In this document: one piece after another, positions 31,746 to 42,900 of the stretch
Numbering within the stretch: the stretch's first letter is position 1
Layout of the letters: every line of letters starts with the position of its first letter
DNA from: Liolophura sinensis
Lineage: Eukaryota > Mollusca > Polyplacophora > Chitonida > Chitonidae
Direction of reading: 5' to 3'
Length of the DNA: 64,000 bases
Assembly (NCBI RefSeq): GCF_032854445.1
Contig: NC_088301.1
Span: forward strand, 51,137,187 to 51,201,186
Notes under the pieces: model-generated
The model's input: only the letters and a program-made list of their open reading frames with translations
What the model was told of the DNA's origin: nothing
Database searches by the model: none
Position numbers and translations under genes: made by a program

Positions 31746-32396
31746 TGTGGGCTTAGATTAACCATACAGCACCAAAGGCTGTTCCCCGTTTATGGCCGTG
31801 TCAACAAGCGGCCCAGACGAATTTCTTCACCCACTCTGTTTGCAACCAGAGAAATCACGTGGTTCCTAGCTTCTGGATTATCTGATAGAATAGCTTGTCA
31901 TGTCACACAATTATCTGTTGGTATCGGCAGTCATATCTTTTCATGTATGTGCAGAAGGGAATAGCGGCGGGGCGATGACCTATCGAGCATTATGGCAAGT
32001 GGGCTTAGATTAACCATACATATGTTTTTATACTGCATGATCGTATGATAAATATGTCGGTTTTAGTCGACCGCCTTCAGGTCTAGCGTTATGTTGCACA
32101 AAAAACATCACACGAGTTCTGCAAAAACACCTAGGCTATCTGGAAAGCTGAAAACGACACAAATCCAACGAACACACTATCGCGGACATTGAATTGACAA
32201 CCGGCATATTCCTGTGTGATATCTTTGCGGGATGAATTTCTTCACGTGGTCTCTAGCTTCTGGATTGTCTTATAGAATAGCTTATTTCAAATAATTATCT
32301 TTTCTTTTCCTTTTCATGCATGTGCAGAGGCGAATAGCGGCGGGTAATTACCTAGGAAGCATTACGGTAAGTGGGCTTGGATGAGCCCTACAGCGC
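31746..32396 (+). repeat. Two-to-three copy direct repeat, about 200 bp units
   Basis: 31817-32020 and 32232-32393 share GAATTTCTTCAC, TAGCTTCTGGATT, TAGAATAGCTT, CATG(C/T)ATGTGCAGA, AATAGCGGCGGG and GTGGGCTTRGAT in the same order. A third partial unit (GTGGGCTTAGATTAACCATA) lies at 31746-31768. No open frame. Possibly terminal-repeat debris of the neighbouring element. Confidence 0.75.
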
Positions 32397-32434
32397 CATC
32401 TTTGATGTCCAGAAAATATTATTTTATTCAATTT

Positions 32435-32816
32435 TACATAAAAAGGTACCAAATCCAGAGAATATGACCACAGAAACGTGTTAGGCCACATATAGGTGAA
32501 AAAATAGGCTTATAACTTGGAAGCATACGGTTATGTAACACTCGCTGTGTCACTGCCAAAGTAGTTCACCAGTAAATCTCAAGTATCGACAATTGAACCA
32601 TTCATAGTACGAAATACGGCTGCTATACATAAAAAGGTACCAAATCCAGAGAATATGACCACAGAAACGTGTTAGGCCACATATAGGTGAAAAAATAGGC
32701 TTATAACTTGGAAGCATACGGTTATGTAACACTCGCTGTGTCACTGCCAAAGTAGTTCACCAGTAAATCTCAAGTATCGACAATTGAACCATTCATAGTA
32801 CGAAATACGGCTGCTA
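32435..32816 (+). repeat. Exact 191-bp tandem duplication
   Basis: 32435-32625 and 32626-32816 are identical as far as I can read, both starting TACATAAAAAGGTACCAAAT and ending ATACGGCTGCTA. The junction has a short TACATA overlap. Identity with no differences implies a very recent event or an assembly duplicate. Confidence 0.9.
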
Positions 32817-33156
32817 TACAATGCGTAGCCGAGTGGTACAAACCGTTCGGCTTTTAACAACAGTATGTGGGTAGGTTTGTGAGTTATACCTTTCCGTGTT
32901 CAGCACGTCGATGCACGCGCCAATCCCATACCCTGTAAAAGATCTTGTCACACCCTTCGCATTTTCACACACGCTCCTGTTTTTCGTTTCGCCGCTGGTG
33001 CCGGACCTCTCCTCCTCCTCTGTAAGCCATGATGGCAGCGTAGCGTCTCTCCCAGTGAACGCGGTCTGGTGTTGTCTAGTCAGGTAGGATAGCCGGAGTA
33101 AGCTCTCTTCACACACCTTCTTTCTATCCTGTCAACGTGGACATCAACGAAATTCA

Positions 33157-33420
33157 GGCGCCAAAATAGCGCTGTCACCCATTGGTCAGTTTTGGCGCGA
33201 ACGAAATGGAGCTGACCCATTGGTCAGTTTTGGCGCGAAATGGAGCTGAAGGAGCTGCTCTCGCGCGTGACATCAGTTTTGGCGCGAAATGCTCATCCAT
33301 TCGCGAAATGGAGCTGCTCTCGCGCGTGACGTCACGCGCCTCATTGGTCAGTTTTGGCGCGAAAGAGCCGAAGGAGCTGCGTCCATTGGCCCGTTGGCGC
33401 GCCTCGCGTGACGTTAGAGC
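33157..33420 (+). promoter_or_regulatory. CCAAT + E2F-like site array with CRE palindrome
   Basis: TTTTGGCGCGAA(A) occurs at about 33190, 33229, 33277 and 33352, and its inverted form GGCGCCAAAA at 33157. TTTSGCGC is the E2F consensus. An inverted CCAAT box (ATTGG) precedes three of them by a fixed few bases (33181, 33219, 33343), with another at 33385. GCGCGTGACGTCACGCGC (33322-33339) is a perfect 18-bp palindrome around the CRE/ATF core TGACGTCA. AACATGGCGGC at 33530 fits the YY1 motif that often overlaps start codons. These sites together are typical of cell-cycle promoters; function here is inferred, and no target gene was identified. Confidence 0.5.
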
Positions 33421-34239
33421 GCTGACTCATCGACACACCTCCCCCACCGCACTCCCCCACCGCAATGCGACAGGTTCGGCCCCTTGTATACTACTAGCGA
33501 AATTTCAGAACGTGTCTAATAAAATTGATAACATGGCGGCACTTTTTATTTTCTTAGTATGTTCGATTTTGCTTAGGTTCAACTGAGATATGTCGGTTAG
33601 GGAATATCACAAAAACAAAAAGATATGCTCTTTAAACTCCAATTGGGAAACTTTATCGATGGATATATACAGTTACTCTAGTTTTGTTTCTTAAAAACAA
33701 AACAGTTGTGCTTTAAAACAATTTTTATGACAGAAACAAGGTATTTACAGAGATTTGTGTGGTTTTTAACTACAGCATTCCGTCAGAAGTATTTGCTTGC
33801 AATGTTACACGCTTTAATGAATGAACATATACTGTGTGTATGAGAAGGTCCGAAATGCTTCAAGAGCTATTTTTGCCATTGTTTAAGAATAACCCACATA
33901 ATTACCTTTCATAAAACATCAGCCTTATCAGTGCCCGGGGTGCCGTTCAAAATCGGTAGAAGTTCTAAAATTTCTGAAGATTTTAATATTATGAATAGTG
34001 CAGGTACGAGTCTGATAGGAATCTGATATCTACTGGAAGGCAATAATCTGAGCTATTCTTAGCAAATAAAGAAGACCTGATTTGATTAGCGATTATGTAT
34101 GTATTTTAGCAAAAAAAACATCCTTTAGAGTTTCTTTAAAAATGTCGTATATAACAGGGGTCATAGAATACCATACAGCTGCACAGGGAACGCAACAAAT
34201 AGCTACACATATTTTATTACATTATTAGATGTAATATTA
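33421..34239. other. No gene recognised
   Basis: Only a 17-codon frame follows the ATGGCGGC at 33532 (MAALFIFLVCSILLRFN), with a possible donor GTATGT after its eighth codon. No downstream exon was found. Confidence 0.4.
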
Positions 34240-34486
34240 ACTTATTTGATTGGTGTTTTACGACCTACTCAAGAATATTTCACTTATACAACGGCGGCCA
34301 GCATTATGGTGGGAGGAACCCGGGGGTAACCCACGACCACCCGCAGGTTGCTGGAAGGCCTTCCACGTACTGCAGGAGAGGAAGCCTGCATGAACTGGAC
34401 TTGAACTTACAACGATCGCATTGGTGAGAGGCTCCTTTGTCATTACGCTGCGCTATCGCGCTAAGCAACTGAGCCACGGAGCCACC
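34240..34486 (-). repeat. SINE-A, nearly full length
   Basis: Tail-first copy (TTATTTGATTGGTGTTTTAC to the tRNA-like head AGCAACTGAGCCACGGAGCC), followed by a C run that is probably slippage. Target duplications are not clear. Confidence 0.85.
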
Positions 34487-34511
34487 CCCCCCCCCCCCCG
34501 CCCCCCTCCTT

Positions 34512-35844
34512 ACATGTATTAATTATAAATTAAGAAGTGCTTTGTGTTTGATCTATGGCCATAGGCCTACATATGGAAATTAGCCAATATCAAATGCATA
34601 TGCCCACACAAGGGACAAATTCATAGCCATAGCGTATATCCATGTAGGCGTACTAAATCAGCCAATCATACATGAAAGAGATACATGGATTACAGCCTTT
34701 CCAAGTAATGTCACAAAATGTCGTATATTGTTACCCAGAACAAACCAATTTCGCACAGCAGAAGCGTGTGTTGATGTAGGTGTATATCCTCTGTTGGCGA
34801 ATTATGCAATATATCAAATGACGGACTCGAGGACGGATCCTTTCCACTGACACATCATCTAACGGATGATCTAGTGAATATTAGAAACTAATTGACTATA
34901 TCTGAAAATGCATGAACATGAATTCATATGTCAGAGAGAACAAGCCTTTGGTTTCGGTTTCAGCATTGTGCAACACATACTTAATACCGACGTATGAAAA
35001 GCGGATCAGGGCATCTCGTCCCGCGACCCGCGACGCTGCAAATCGAGCGCGAATGGAACCTTTCCCAATATCATCCAGTATACAAAAAATACATTTACAT
35101 CATATTTCACATTTTAACTTCTATCAAAACTGACAATGTAATTAGTGGCATTAAAGTGGTGTGCATGAAATTTTGTTTAACAAAAACATTTACATGCATT
35201 GCCAAACTGACCACCTGTCGACCATATTTTTGATATGGGTTCATACATTCGAAATTAAGTTAGCTTTAAATATTTTGACAAATATTCAACGTTTCTACAT
35301 TCATTCTAACATCGCTATCAAGTTAGTTCGGATGAACCTGTTCATGACTCTAAATGAAGCTAAGACAGGTAAGCTACACGTAGAAACCTAACTCATAAAT
35401 CCCCATTGCCAAGAACTATAAACTCGAAGGGTTTATATATCTCTGTGTTGATAACACATTTTCCACTTTAATGCCTGTATACGTATCTGTTTTTCTCGCG
35501 ACATTTCGTACACATAAATGTGAAACATCTTATTGGTCAACATGACTGAAGGGTTGTGTTTAGTTTGATAAAGACCAATATAGACAAATTCATAATAGGG
35601 CACAATGAAGGATTACTGTAAATCCATAATGAGACACAATGAAGGGTGACTGTCAAACAGTCCAACCCTAATAAGCTTGCTCAACGCCTGATCTCGTTAA
35701 AAGGTAACACAAAGTGTTTGCTTCAATTCAAGGGCCGTTAAGAACTTATATAGCAGCCTGAACATACTCACTGAGCAAAGTATAAATATACTAATATCTG
35801 AGTGAATAAATATATGACTATAAATTTAAGTCAATCTACCTTTC
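34512..35844. other. No gene recognised
   Basis: AT-rich sequence with short overlapping frames (34912-35391) that lack motifs or splice sites. A short local duplication (CACAATGAAGG twice near 35600-35645) is visible. Confidence 0.4.
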
Positions 35845-36115
35845 ATTAATTTTCTAATTTTGTATGATTCCTGGCATCATTAATATAAATAAAATATAAT
35901 TAAAGACGTACAGCATAGAGAGTAAAACCAGAACAGCGACGACGGTGTCATAGCTGGCAAATGGTCATACGATACCGGTGAAATACAGCCTCTTGTCGGT
36001 TTACCCTGATCAAGGTTTTATTTTAACTGTTCATGTAAATGCATAAATAGTATAGCCAATTACACGCTCCCTAGCACCATGGCTTAAGCAGAATTAGGTA
36101 AAAAAAAATGTAGTG
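35845..36115 (+). repeat. Dispersed repeat R1, long copy
   Basis: Reference copy for R1 in this window: TGTATGATTCCTGGCATCAT, then CAGCATAGAGAGTAAAACC, GCTGGCAAATGGTCATACG, ACAGCCTCTTGTCGGTTTAC and a right part ending CATGGCTTAAGCAGAATTAG. The copy at 8250-8480 matches it on the other strand. No coding capacity. Confidence 0.7.
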
Positions 36116-36356
36116 ATGTTACTTGTAATTATTAGACGTCACTAGTCAGGACATAAATGCACTAAATCAAACAGAATCCGTTGTACTCACTTTTTTTTTA
36201 ACATTCTGCACATTTTACCGTTTTCGTAACTGGAGGCAATACATTACTGTGCATTTATACCTGTCAAAAAAGTAACATCACTTTTTTTCCAATAATTTCT
36301 GTTCTGGACAACTCGGTCTGAAATAAAAAAAATTATCATTATTATATATAAAGTTA

Positions 36357-36622
36357 AAGGAGCCTCCGTGGCTCAGTTGGTTAGCGCGCTAGCGCAGCGT
36401 GATGACCCAGCAGTCTCTCACCAATGCGGTCGCTGTGAGATCAAGTCCAGCTCATGCTGGCTTCCTCTCCGGCCGTACGTGGGAAGGTCTGCAGCAACCT
36501 GCGGATGGTCGTGGGTTTCCCCCGGGCTGTGCCCGGTTTCTATCCACCATAATGCTGGCCGCCGTCGTATAAGTGAAATATTCTTGAGTAAGGGGTAAAA
36601 CACCAATCAAATAAATAAATAA
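36357..36622 (+). repeat. SINE-A, full length with target duplication
   Basis: Starts GGAGCCTCCGTGGCTCAGTT, a tRNA-like head with an A box (GGCTCAGTTGGTTAGCGC) and, near 36430, a B-box-like GTGAGATCAAGTCC. It ends in AAATAAATAAATAA. The 11-bp ATATAAAGTTA flanks it at 36346-36356 and 36623-36633, a perfect target-site duplication. It was transcribed by RNA polymerase III when active. Confidence 0.92.
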
Positions 36623-37072
36623 ATATAAAGTTACACATTCTTGTGTGGACGAGATCGGTACAAATAGTGGGGCACATGTCGGTTATAGACAAATGTTAAC
36701 AGTAGGCCTAGTAGTGGTGTTTGTATTCACATCAGGTAAATCTAAGCTAACCCCCCTGATCAGTGGGAACTCAGAAAACAGGGCTGCTTTGGTTCACGTG
36801 TTATACATTTGGTCATTTTATAATATGATTTTTTGGTTGATAAGAAAATGGAGACTCAAAAGGTAAAATAAAACAGAAATGGCTAAATTCCACCCTTGAC
36901 GGGTTTTCGTATCCTGAAGTGAGTAATGCCTCAAATGTTGCAACTCTGTTACCCTACAGAAATGTGCTTTTAACACTGGTATCACAGATCGAGTTACATT
37001 GTAATACGCCTATATTCTTAACGAAAAAAAGAAAATTCACATTTGGAGAAATGAATTGTATTGAATGAGTGA

Positions 37073-37420
37073 GTGTTTGGGGTTTAACGTTTTACTTAAC
37101 AATTTTTCAGTCATATGACTACGAAGGAATCTTTAGAATGCATGTAATGTGCCTTCTTGTTGCAGGACGGATTTCCACCGTTCTTTTTATCTAGTGCTGC
37201 TTCACTGAGACGCCTTACCGAAGATAATGTAAGGCGCCCCACCCGAGACATTATACTGATACGGGTCAATCAGTTGTTGCACTATCCCTTTCATGCTGAA
37301 CGCCAAGCGAGGAAGTTACAACTTTCTCTTTTAAGGTCTTAGGTGTGACTCGACGCAGGATTGTCTCTGGATCTACCACTCCCGAAGCGGACGCTCTCCC
37401 AACTGTGCTATTGGGGCCGG
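37073..37420 (-). repeat. SINE-B, most complete copy
   Basis: On the minus strand the 5' head reads GGCCCCAATAGCACAGTTGG then GAGAGCGTCCGCTTCGGGAG, a tRNA-like A-box region. A degenerate B box (GGTAGATCCAGAGACAATCC) follows, then the family body and the end GTTAAACCCCAAACACTC. This copy defines SINE-B. Confidence 0.85.
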
Positions 37421-37433
37421 TTAACTGTATTGA

Positions 37434-37702
37434 TTTTTTTTTTTTTTTTTTTTTGATTGGTGTTTTACCCCATACTCAAGAATATTTCACTTATACGACG
37501 GCGGCCAGCATTATGGTGGGTGGAAACCGGGCACAGCCCGGGGGAAACCCACGACCATCCGCAGGTTGCTGCAGACCTTCCCACGTACGGCCGGAGAGGA
37601 AGCCAGCATGAGCTGGACTTGAACTCACAACGACCGCATTGGTGAGAGACTCCTGGGTCATTACGCTGCGCTAGCGCTTTAACCGACTGAGCCACGGAGG
37701 CC
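37434..37702 (-). repeat. SINE-A inserted at the edge of SINE-B
   Basis: Tail-first copy beginning with about 20 T. The 13-bp TTAACTGTATTGA lies on both sides (37421-37433 and 37703-37715), a perfect target-site duplication. The left duplication directly abuts the head of SINE-B, so SINE-A landed within a base or so of that older element. Confidence 0.92.
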
Positions 37703-38036
37703 ATTAACTGTATTGAAAATGGGTAGAACAATGTACATGTAGTCAATGTGGGCGAATGCCATAGTAGCCAGATTTAACCTGACGCATCCAACCATTGCAA
37801 TTGTGGTTAACGTCGCGGGGTGCATGTTGGCTAGCACGCTCTTTCGTGCAAACGTGACAATGCACTTGTGCGACCACCATTCAACGTGTCTGCGCACTAA
37901 TACGTGAGTAGAATTTGCAGGTGATTAGAAACACACACTAACATTCCTTGAGACAAACAATTCTCACGCCACATCTTACAAATGTTGAATGTAACTGACA
38001 TGCTCAAGTCTCACCAGTGTACAATATGCAAATAAA

Positions 38037-38103
38037 GACGTACAGCATAGAGAGTATAAGGAGAGCAGCGACGACAGTGAGATAGCTGGCAAATGGTCAC
38101 ACG
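38037..38103 (+). repeat. Dispersed repeat R1 signature, copy
   Basis: CGTACAGCATAGAGAGTAT, GCGACGACAGTGAGATAG and CTGGCAAATGGTCACACG. Confidence 0.75.
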
Positions 38104-38112
38104 TAACCGGTG

Positions 38113-38720
38113 AAGTACGGAGTGCAATGAGATGCAGTAGTCGCACAATTCACAACCTTAGAACGCGTATGCATCAAAGGGGTACATCTGATCGCCCCAT
38201 GCAGACCAGGACGGCAACGTGTGAAGACACATGCCGAGGGTACTCAACTTTGGCTAACACTCACATAATGTGTAGGGGTCATGTAGCTGCCCAGACCATA
38301 CGTAACCGCTTGCGCGCTGTACATCTTTGTGCCCGACCTTCTTAGGTTGGACCGATTCTGACACAGCTGGGTAAACCTAAATAAACGTCTATGCTAGGCG
38401 AAACGTCACCTCCGCTGGAACCAGACAATGGAAAATGTTTGTGTTCAGCGACAATTCACGTTTAACGCTGGGATTTGCGGACGGAAGAGTGCGAACGTGG
38501 CGTCGGAGCGATGAACGCACAGCGCCGCGTACAGGAAGTTCGATTTCGTGGCGGTAGCGTAATGTTTTGGCTGGGACAAATATGACAATCTCTTATATTA
38601 GTCCCAGGTTTTGGGGAGGTTTCTGCAGAAACCTGCACTCACGTCTTGTCGTAATTCGTGGGAACCTCAATGCAGCGGATGTTCCAGCCGCTCGGCCACT
38701 GCAGAGCAGTCTAAATCCAT
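38113..38720 (+). pseudogene. Tc1-type transposase remnant
   Basis: Broken plus-strand frames resemble a Tc1/mariner transposase. An N-terminal helix-turn-helix part lies in 38127-38345 (SSRTIHNLRTRMHQRG and GHVAAQTIRNRLRAVHL). Near 38425 a second part reads WKMFVFSDNSRF followed by FADGRVRTWRRSDERTAPR; the Asp of FSD is the position of the second catalytic acid. Stops and shifts split it. Terminal inverted repeats were not identified. Confidence 0.75.
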
Positions 38721-39751
38721 GCCAAGCTTGACTGACCCAATTGCCCATATATTCCTCCACACATAAAGCTGACTGCCCTCACATAAGTAGACTTTGATTC
38801 AAAGAGCTGGCCTGTACGACATACATGCCCGGTTACTGGACACCGAAGCCGATACTTGTATATGACATAAGTTAGCTTTGCCAATGCCTTGTACAGTCGA
38901 GCTAAAAATGTTGCGAACATGATCAAGAAACAATAAAATAAATAAATGCACACATAAATAATTCTCTGTTAATTCAATTTGTGATAAGAAATTCTTTTAT
39001 TATTATCATTATTATCATTATTATCTGGTCATCTTACAAAATAAACCTTTACAACAATTCAATGTAATGAAAGATGCATAAGGCTTTAATCAATAGATCA
39101 ATAGAAGGCAACATGTTAGGTATGGAATGGAGGTTTAAGTAATATTTGGGCTTGGCTACTTTAAGAGCTCAAATAAAGATTCATCTTTAATGTGGAATAA
39201 CTTCTCTGAAGTCAGTGAATGGTACAAAATTGTACAAAATGATCTGTCTGTCACAACTTATTTTGAAACGATTGCCTCACTGTTGATATACAAGACACAC
39301 CTTCTAACAATCAACAGCATGTAAGGGCATAATCTACATATTTAAACATATATGTAAATAAAACGTGCTTGCTAGTATCATAGACATTGCATCATACGGA
39401 GTTCATTTATTTTTTTTACAAATAATTAAAAGTTGTCCTTAAAATATTATTACCTGACAAGAGTAAAATATAACTAAATGTTCTAATATAACTATATAAG
39501 AAATTAGTTCATAAAATTACCATGGTGACCATCTGCCTTCCTCCCACATCACTTTTAATACTGCTTATCTCGTAGGTCAAAAGACCTACTAAATCATACA
39601 ACAAAACATATGGAACCACGAACCACCAAACAATGATGTTTGCACCTGATACCAAAGAATGTACGGTATGCAATCAATCAATCAATCAATTTGATTATGT
39701 TTCCTAATCACTGTATACCAAATAATGGTAGTGCAACACTCCACATCTGTC
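38721..39751. other. Intergenic, downstream of NUDT5
   Basis: AT-rich with simple repeats ((ATTATC)n near 38998-39025, (AATC)n near 39672-39690). No exon seen. Confidence 0.5.
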
Positions 39752-39757
39752 TTTATT
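39752..39757 (-). terminator. Poly(A) signal for NUDT5
   Basis: TTTATT on the plus strand (AATAAA on the minus strand), about 145 bp after the stop codon. Confidence 0.5.
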
Positions 39758-39901
39758 GATAAAAAAGGACTTGTTCCAAAAAATTCAATTAAGGAATCAT
39801 TCTTTGCTTTCCACACGTTCACTACTTAACATCCCTAAATGGATAATGGTTACATGTAATGTCTATCTTTGGTCCCAGCCACATCAGGTTATATGATCTG
39901 T

Positions 39902-42900
39902 TTAAGTTGACAATAAATTTTGCTGTGAGACTGAAGAAACTAAGGCTTTATTTCTCTTTGTTTGCTCCATAGCAATTGCATAGGAATAAACCCGGGCATC
40001 CACCACAACACCTTCTTTGGAAAATTCTGTGAACACAAAAATTAAAAAGAAATTAGTAGGTTCACAAAGAAAACTTCAGATTTCTTTTAAGCATTATTAT
40101 AGGAAAGAGACCATGTGTTGATTAATTGGTGTTGAAAGCTATACTGAAGGACAGGGAGTTAACACGATCCTAAAACCAAGTATAAACTGACAAACTGTCC
40201 TACCTTAAGTCAGATATTTACTTGCAGAGCAAGTTTTAATATCTCATATATGTATATGGCAAATGAAGCTTAAAAAAAACTTCATATAAAACCATTTATA
40301 TGAGCATTAATAAAAGTACTGTCCACCACCCAATGGCCCCAATACACCTAAGCCTGAGAACAGTGGGGCCAAAAAAATTCTTGAGAATTCCCTGTCTGTG
40401 GCTTTCTAGAATGAACCATCTTGCTAAGTGCCCTAGCAAATGAAATAGAAGCCTCTTGGCCACTCAGCCATGACTCTATCGCCAGCCATTTTCAAAAGAC
40501 TTGCAAATATACCAATGCAACTATGCTTTCAGAAAAACATGTGATGCATGAGAAGGCGATTTTTACAATAACCTTTTTTCATATCTGTGTAGGCTCCACT
40601 AAAATTAGAGTCCAACTTTTGCCAAATGAAATTTGAAATATATTCACAAAATGGTTGATCTTAAAACATTCCCACAGAGATGTAGATTTCCAGAAGCAAC
40701 CTTCACAATGTTGACATGAAATGAATGTTAGTGCCTAATGATAAAACAAACTGTGACCGTCTGTTCCTAAAGTTATTTGACCGCATTTTACACAATAGCT
40801 TTTTGTTAAGACTGTATGATAAGAATATTTGAGTGCTCATAGGTCCCTGAAAAAAAACCCTTATACTGAAAGTGTTCTTGCAAACAGTGAAGTAGCTGGA
40901 ATCTTTCTAAAAAGTTTCACTACAGCATAGCTTAAACATTGCCAATGTTAAGCCACAATCATTCTGAAAAATAGAGCTAAAACGACTGGTCTACTTGTTT
41001 TGTATGTAAAAACTGGGCAGAATATTGATTTTGCATATATTATACTTTGACAATACACAGGTTTCAAGATACGATAGCAGAGTAACATCCCTTTGGGACG
41101 CATGAGAATGGCTCCGCCAATCTGTTAATTTTAACATGTAAAACATGTTTAATCAGAAAATAATTAAAAAGGATTAAACTGAATTATGTTTTGGTTCCCA
41201 ATATTGCAAAAATAGTGATGTTAGTACTTTGATATAAACATGATCACTGCCATGTTAAAAGACAGGCTAGTAACCCTACTGTGCTGTAGGAATAGCTCCA
41301 TTGTCGAAACTCAAAAACCATATATTCTCAGTCTACTGCATGAAGTTCTCTCACATTGTAGTACATGTTCCTCCAGGTGTTTGTGCCATACATGCAAGTG
41401 AAATACACAGTATTTATGCACTATCAACACACATACTTACTATTTAGAGTGTCTAACAAGCTATCCAAGGGAACCTTTAAAACTTCTATGAACTCTGGAA
41501 AAAAAGGAAGGGAAAAAAACATACAAATACATGTACACGACTTGATTAGAGCCAGTTATTCATCAACTGTTTTCATAAATATATCTACATTTTTGCGGCT
41601 AAATATGTATATTGCTGTCTCAAATGCTATACCATACACGGGGCCTCCGTGGCTCAGTTGGTTAGCACACTAGTGCAGCGTAATGACCCCGAAGCCTCTC
41701 ACCAATGCGGTCGCTGTGAGTTCAGGTCCAGCTCATGCTGACTTCTTCTCCGGCCATATGTGGGAAAAGTCTAAGTGAAATATTCTTGAGTACGGCCTAA
41801 AACACCAATCAAATAAATAAATAAATATACCACACACAAGTAGCTACCTGCAAACCCAAGATATGTACATGTAATTATTAGCATATCTTGTTATTCAAAA
41901 TCAGTAATAAAGCTCCTACAATTTACAAACCATGTCGCATTTGCACCTTTTCAAAATTTAAAAACATTTCAACTCTATAAAATAGTGCAGGTACAAGTGA
42001 TATTTACTGAAAGGCAATAATTTGAGCTATATGTATTTTTGACAATTATAGAAAATATACATAGAAAATTTGATTTGATTAGTGAATACTAGTAATATAT
42101 TAACATAATGTTTACGTACTGGACAAATTATTTATGAAAATTATCAATAGCACAATTCGAAGTTCAATTGTAACATATTTTAAGATAACATAATATATTG
42201 TAGGATATAAAAGGGTCAAGCGAAAGAAAATCTATTCACGAAGAGTAAGTTTTAAGTAATCATTAATGCTGAAAATTTCCAATACAGGTACCTACCCGTC
42301 TCATCTGAAAAGAAAAACAAAGACAGATAAAACCATCATTTTAAATTATAATTTCTGTATTCATACTCAAGGGAAAATTTTCAATAATGTGTATTTTAAA
42401 AATCAAATACTAAAAAGATTGAAGATTAAATCAATACTTTAAACATGCTTTAAACCTACACACTACAAAAGAAACAAAGCAGAATAGATTGAGAGTCAAA
42501 AAACAGGTTTGTGATATTTCTATTCTTCGACTAACAGAGGGCCAAAAACAAAGTACAAGGTAATTATAGGCAGGTTTGTATGTATTTATGTATGTATTCA
42601 TAGGTTTCTAAGTCGTACTCAACAAGTTTTCATATAGTTATATCTGATATGCATATGAGGACTCATTTGGTGTGTGCAACTACAGTGTCTTCTAGCAGCA
42701 TGGCGAGTTCATGCCACCAAAGTGCTGCTACCACTGATGTATGAAGCTGAAGACACAAAACATGACACCTCACAGTCACATTATACTGACACCAGGCCAA
42801 CCAGTCTGGTTTCCTCGATCCAACCTCTCAGTGCTAATTGCCAAGCAAGACAGAAACAAGTTCCTTTTTAAATTCTTTAGTGTGATCTGACCCAGGTATG

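Noticed and set aside
33182-33586. 134-codon frame over the E2F-site array
   Set aside because: Its residues follow the repeated promoter-like module (SFGAK-type repeats). No start context, family or splice structure supports it.
36357-36430. tRNA gene at the start of SINE-A copies
   Set aside because: A and B boxes are present, but the sequence does not close into a full cloverleaf and continues into the SINE body with a target duplication around the whole unit.
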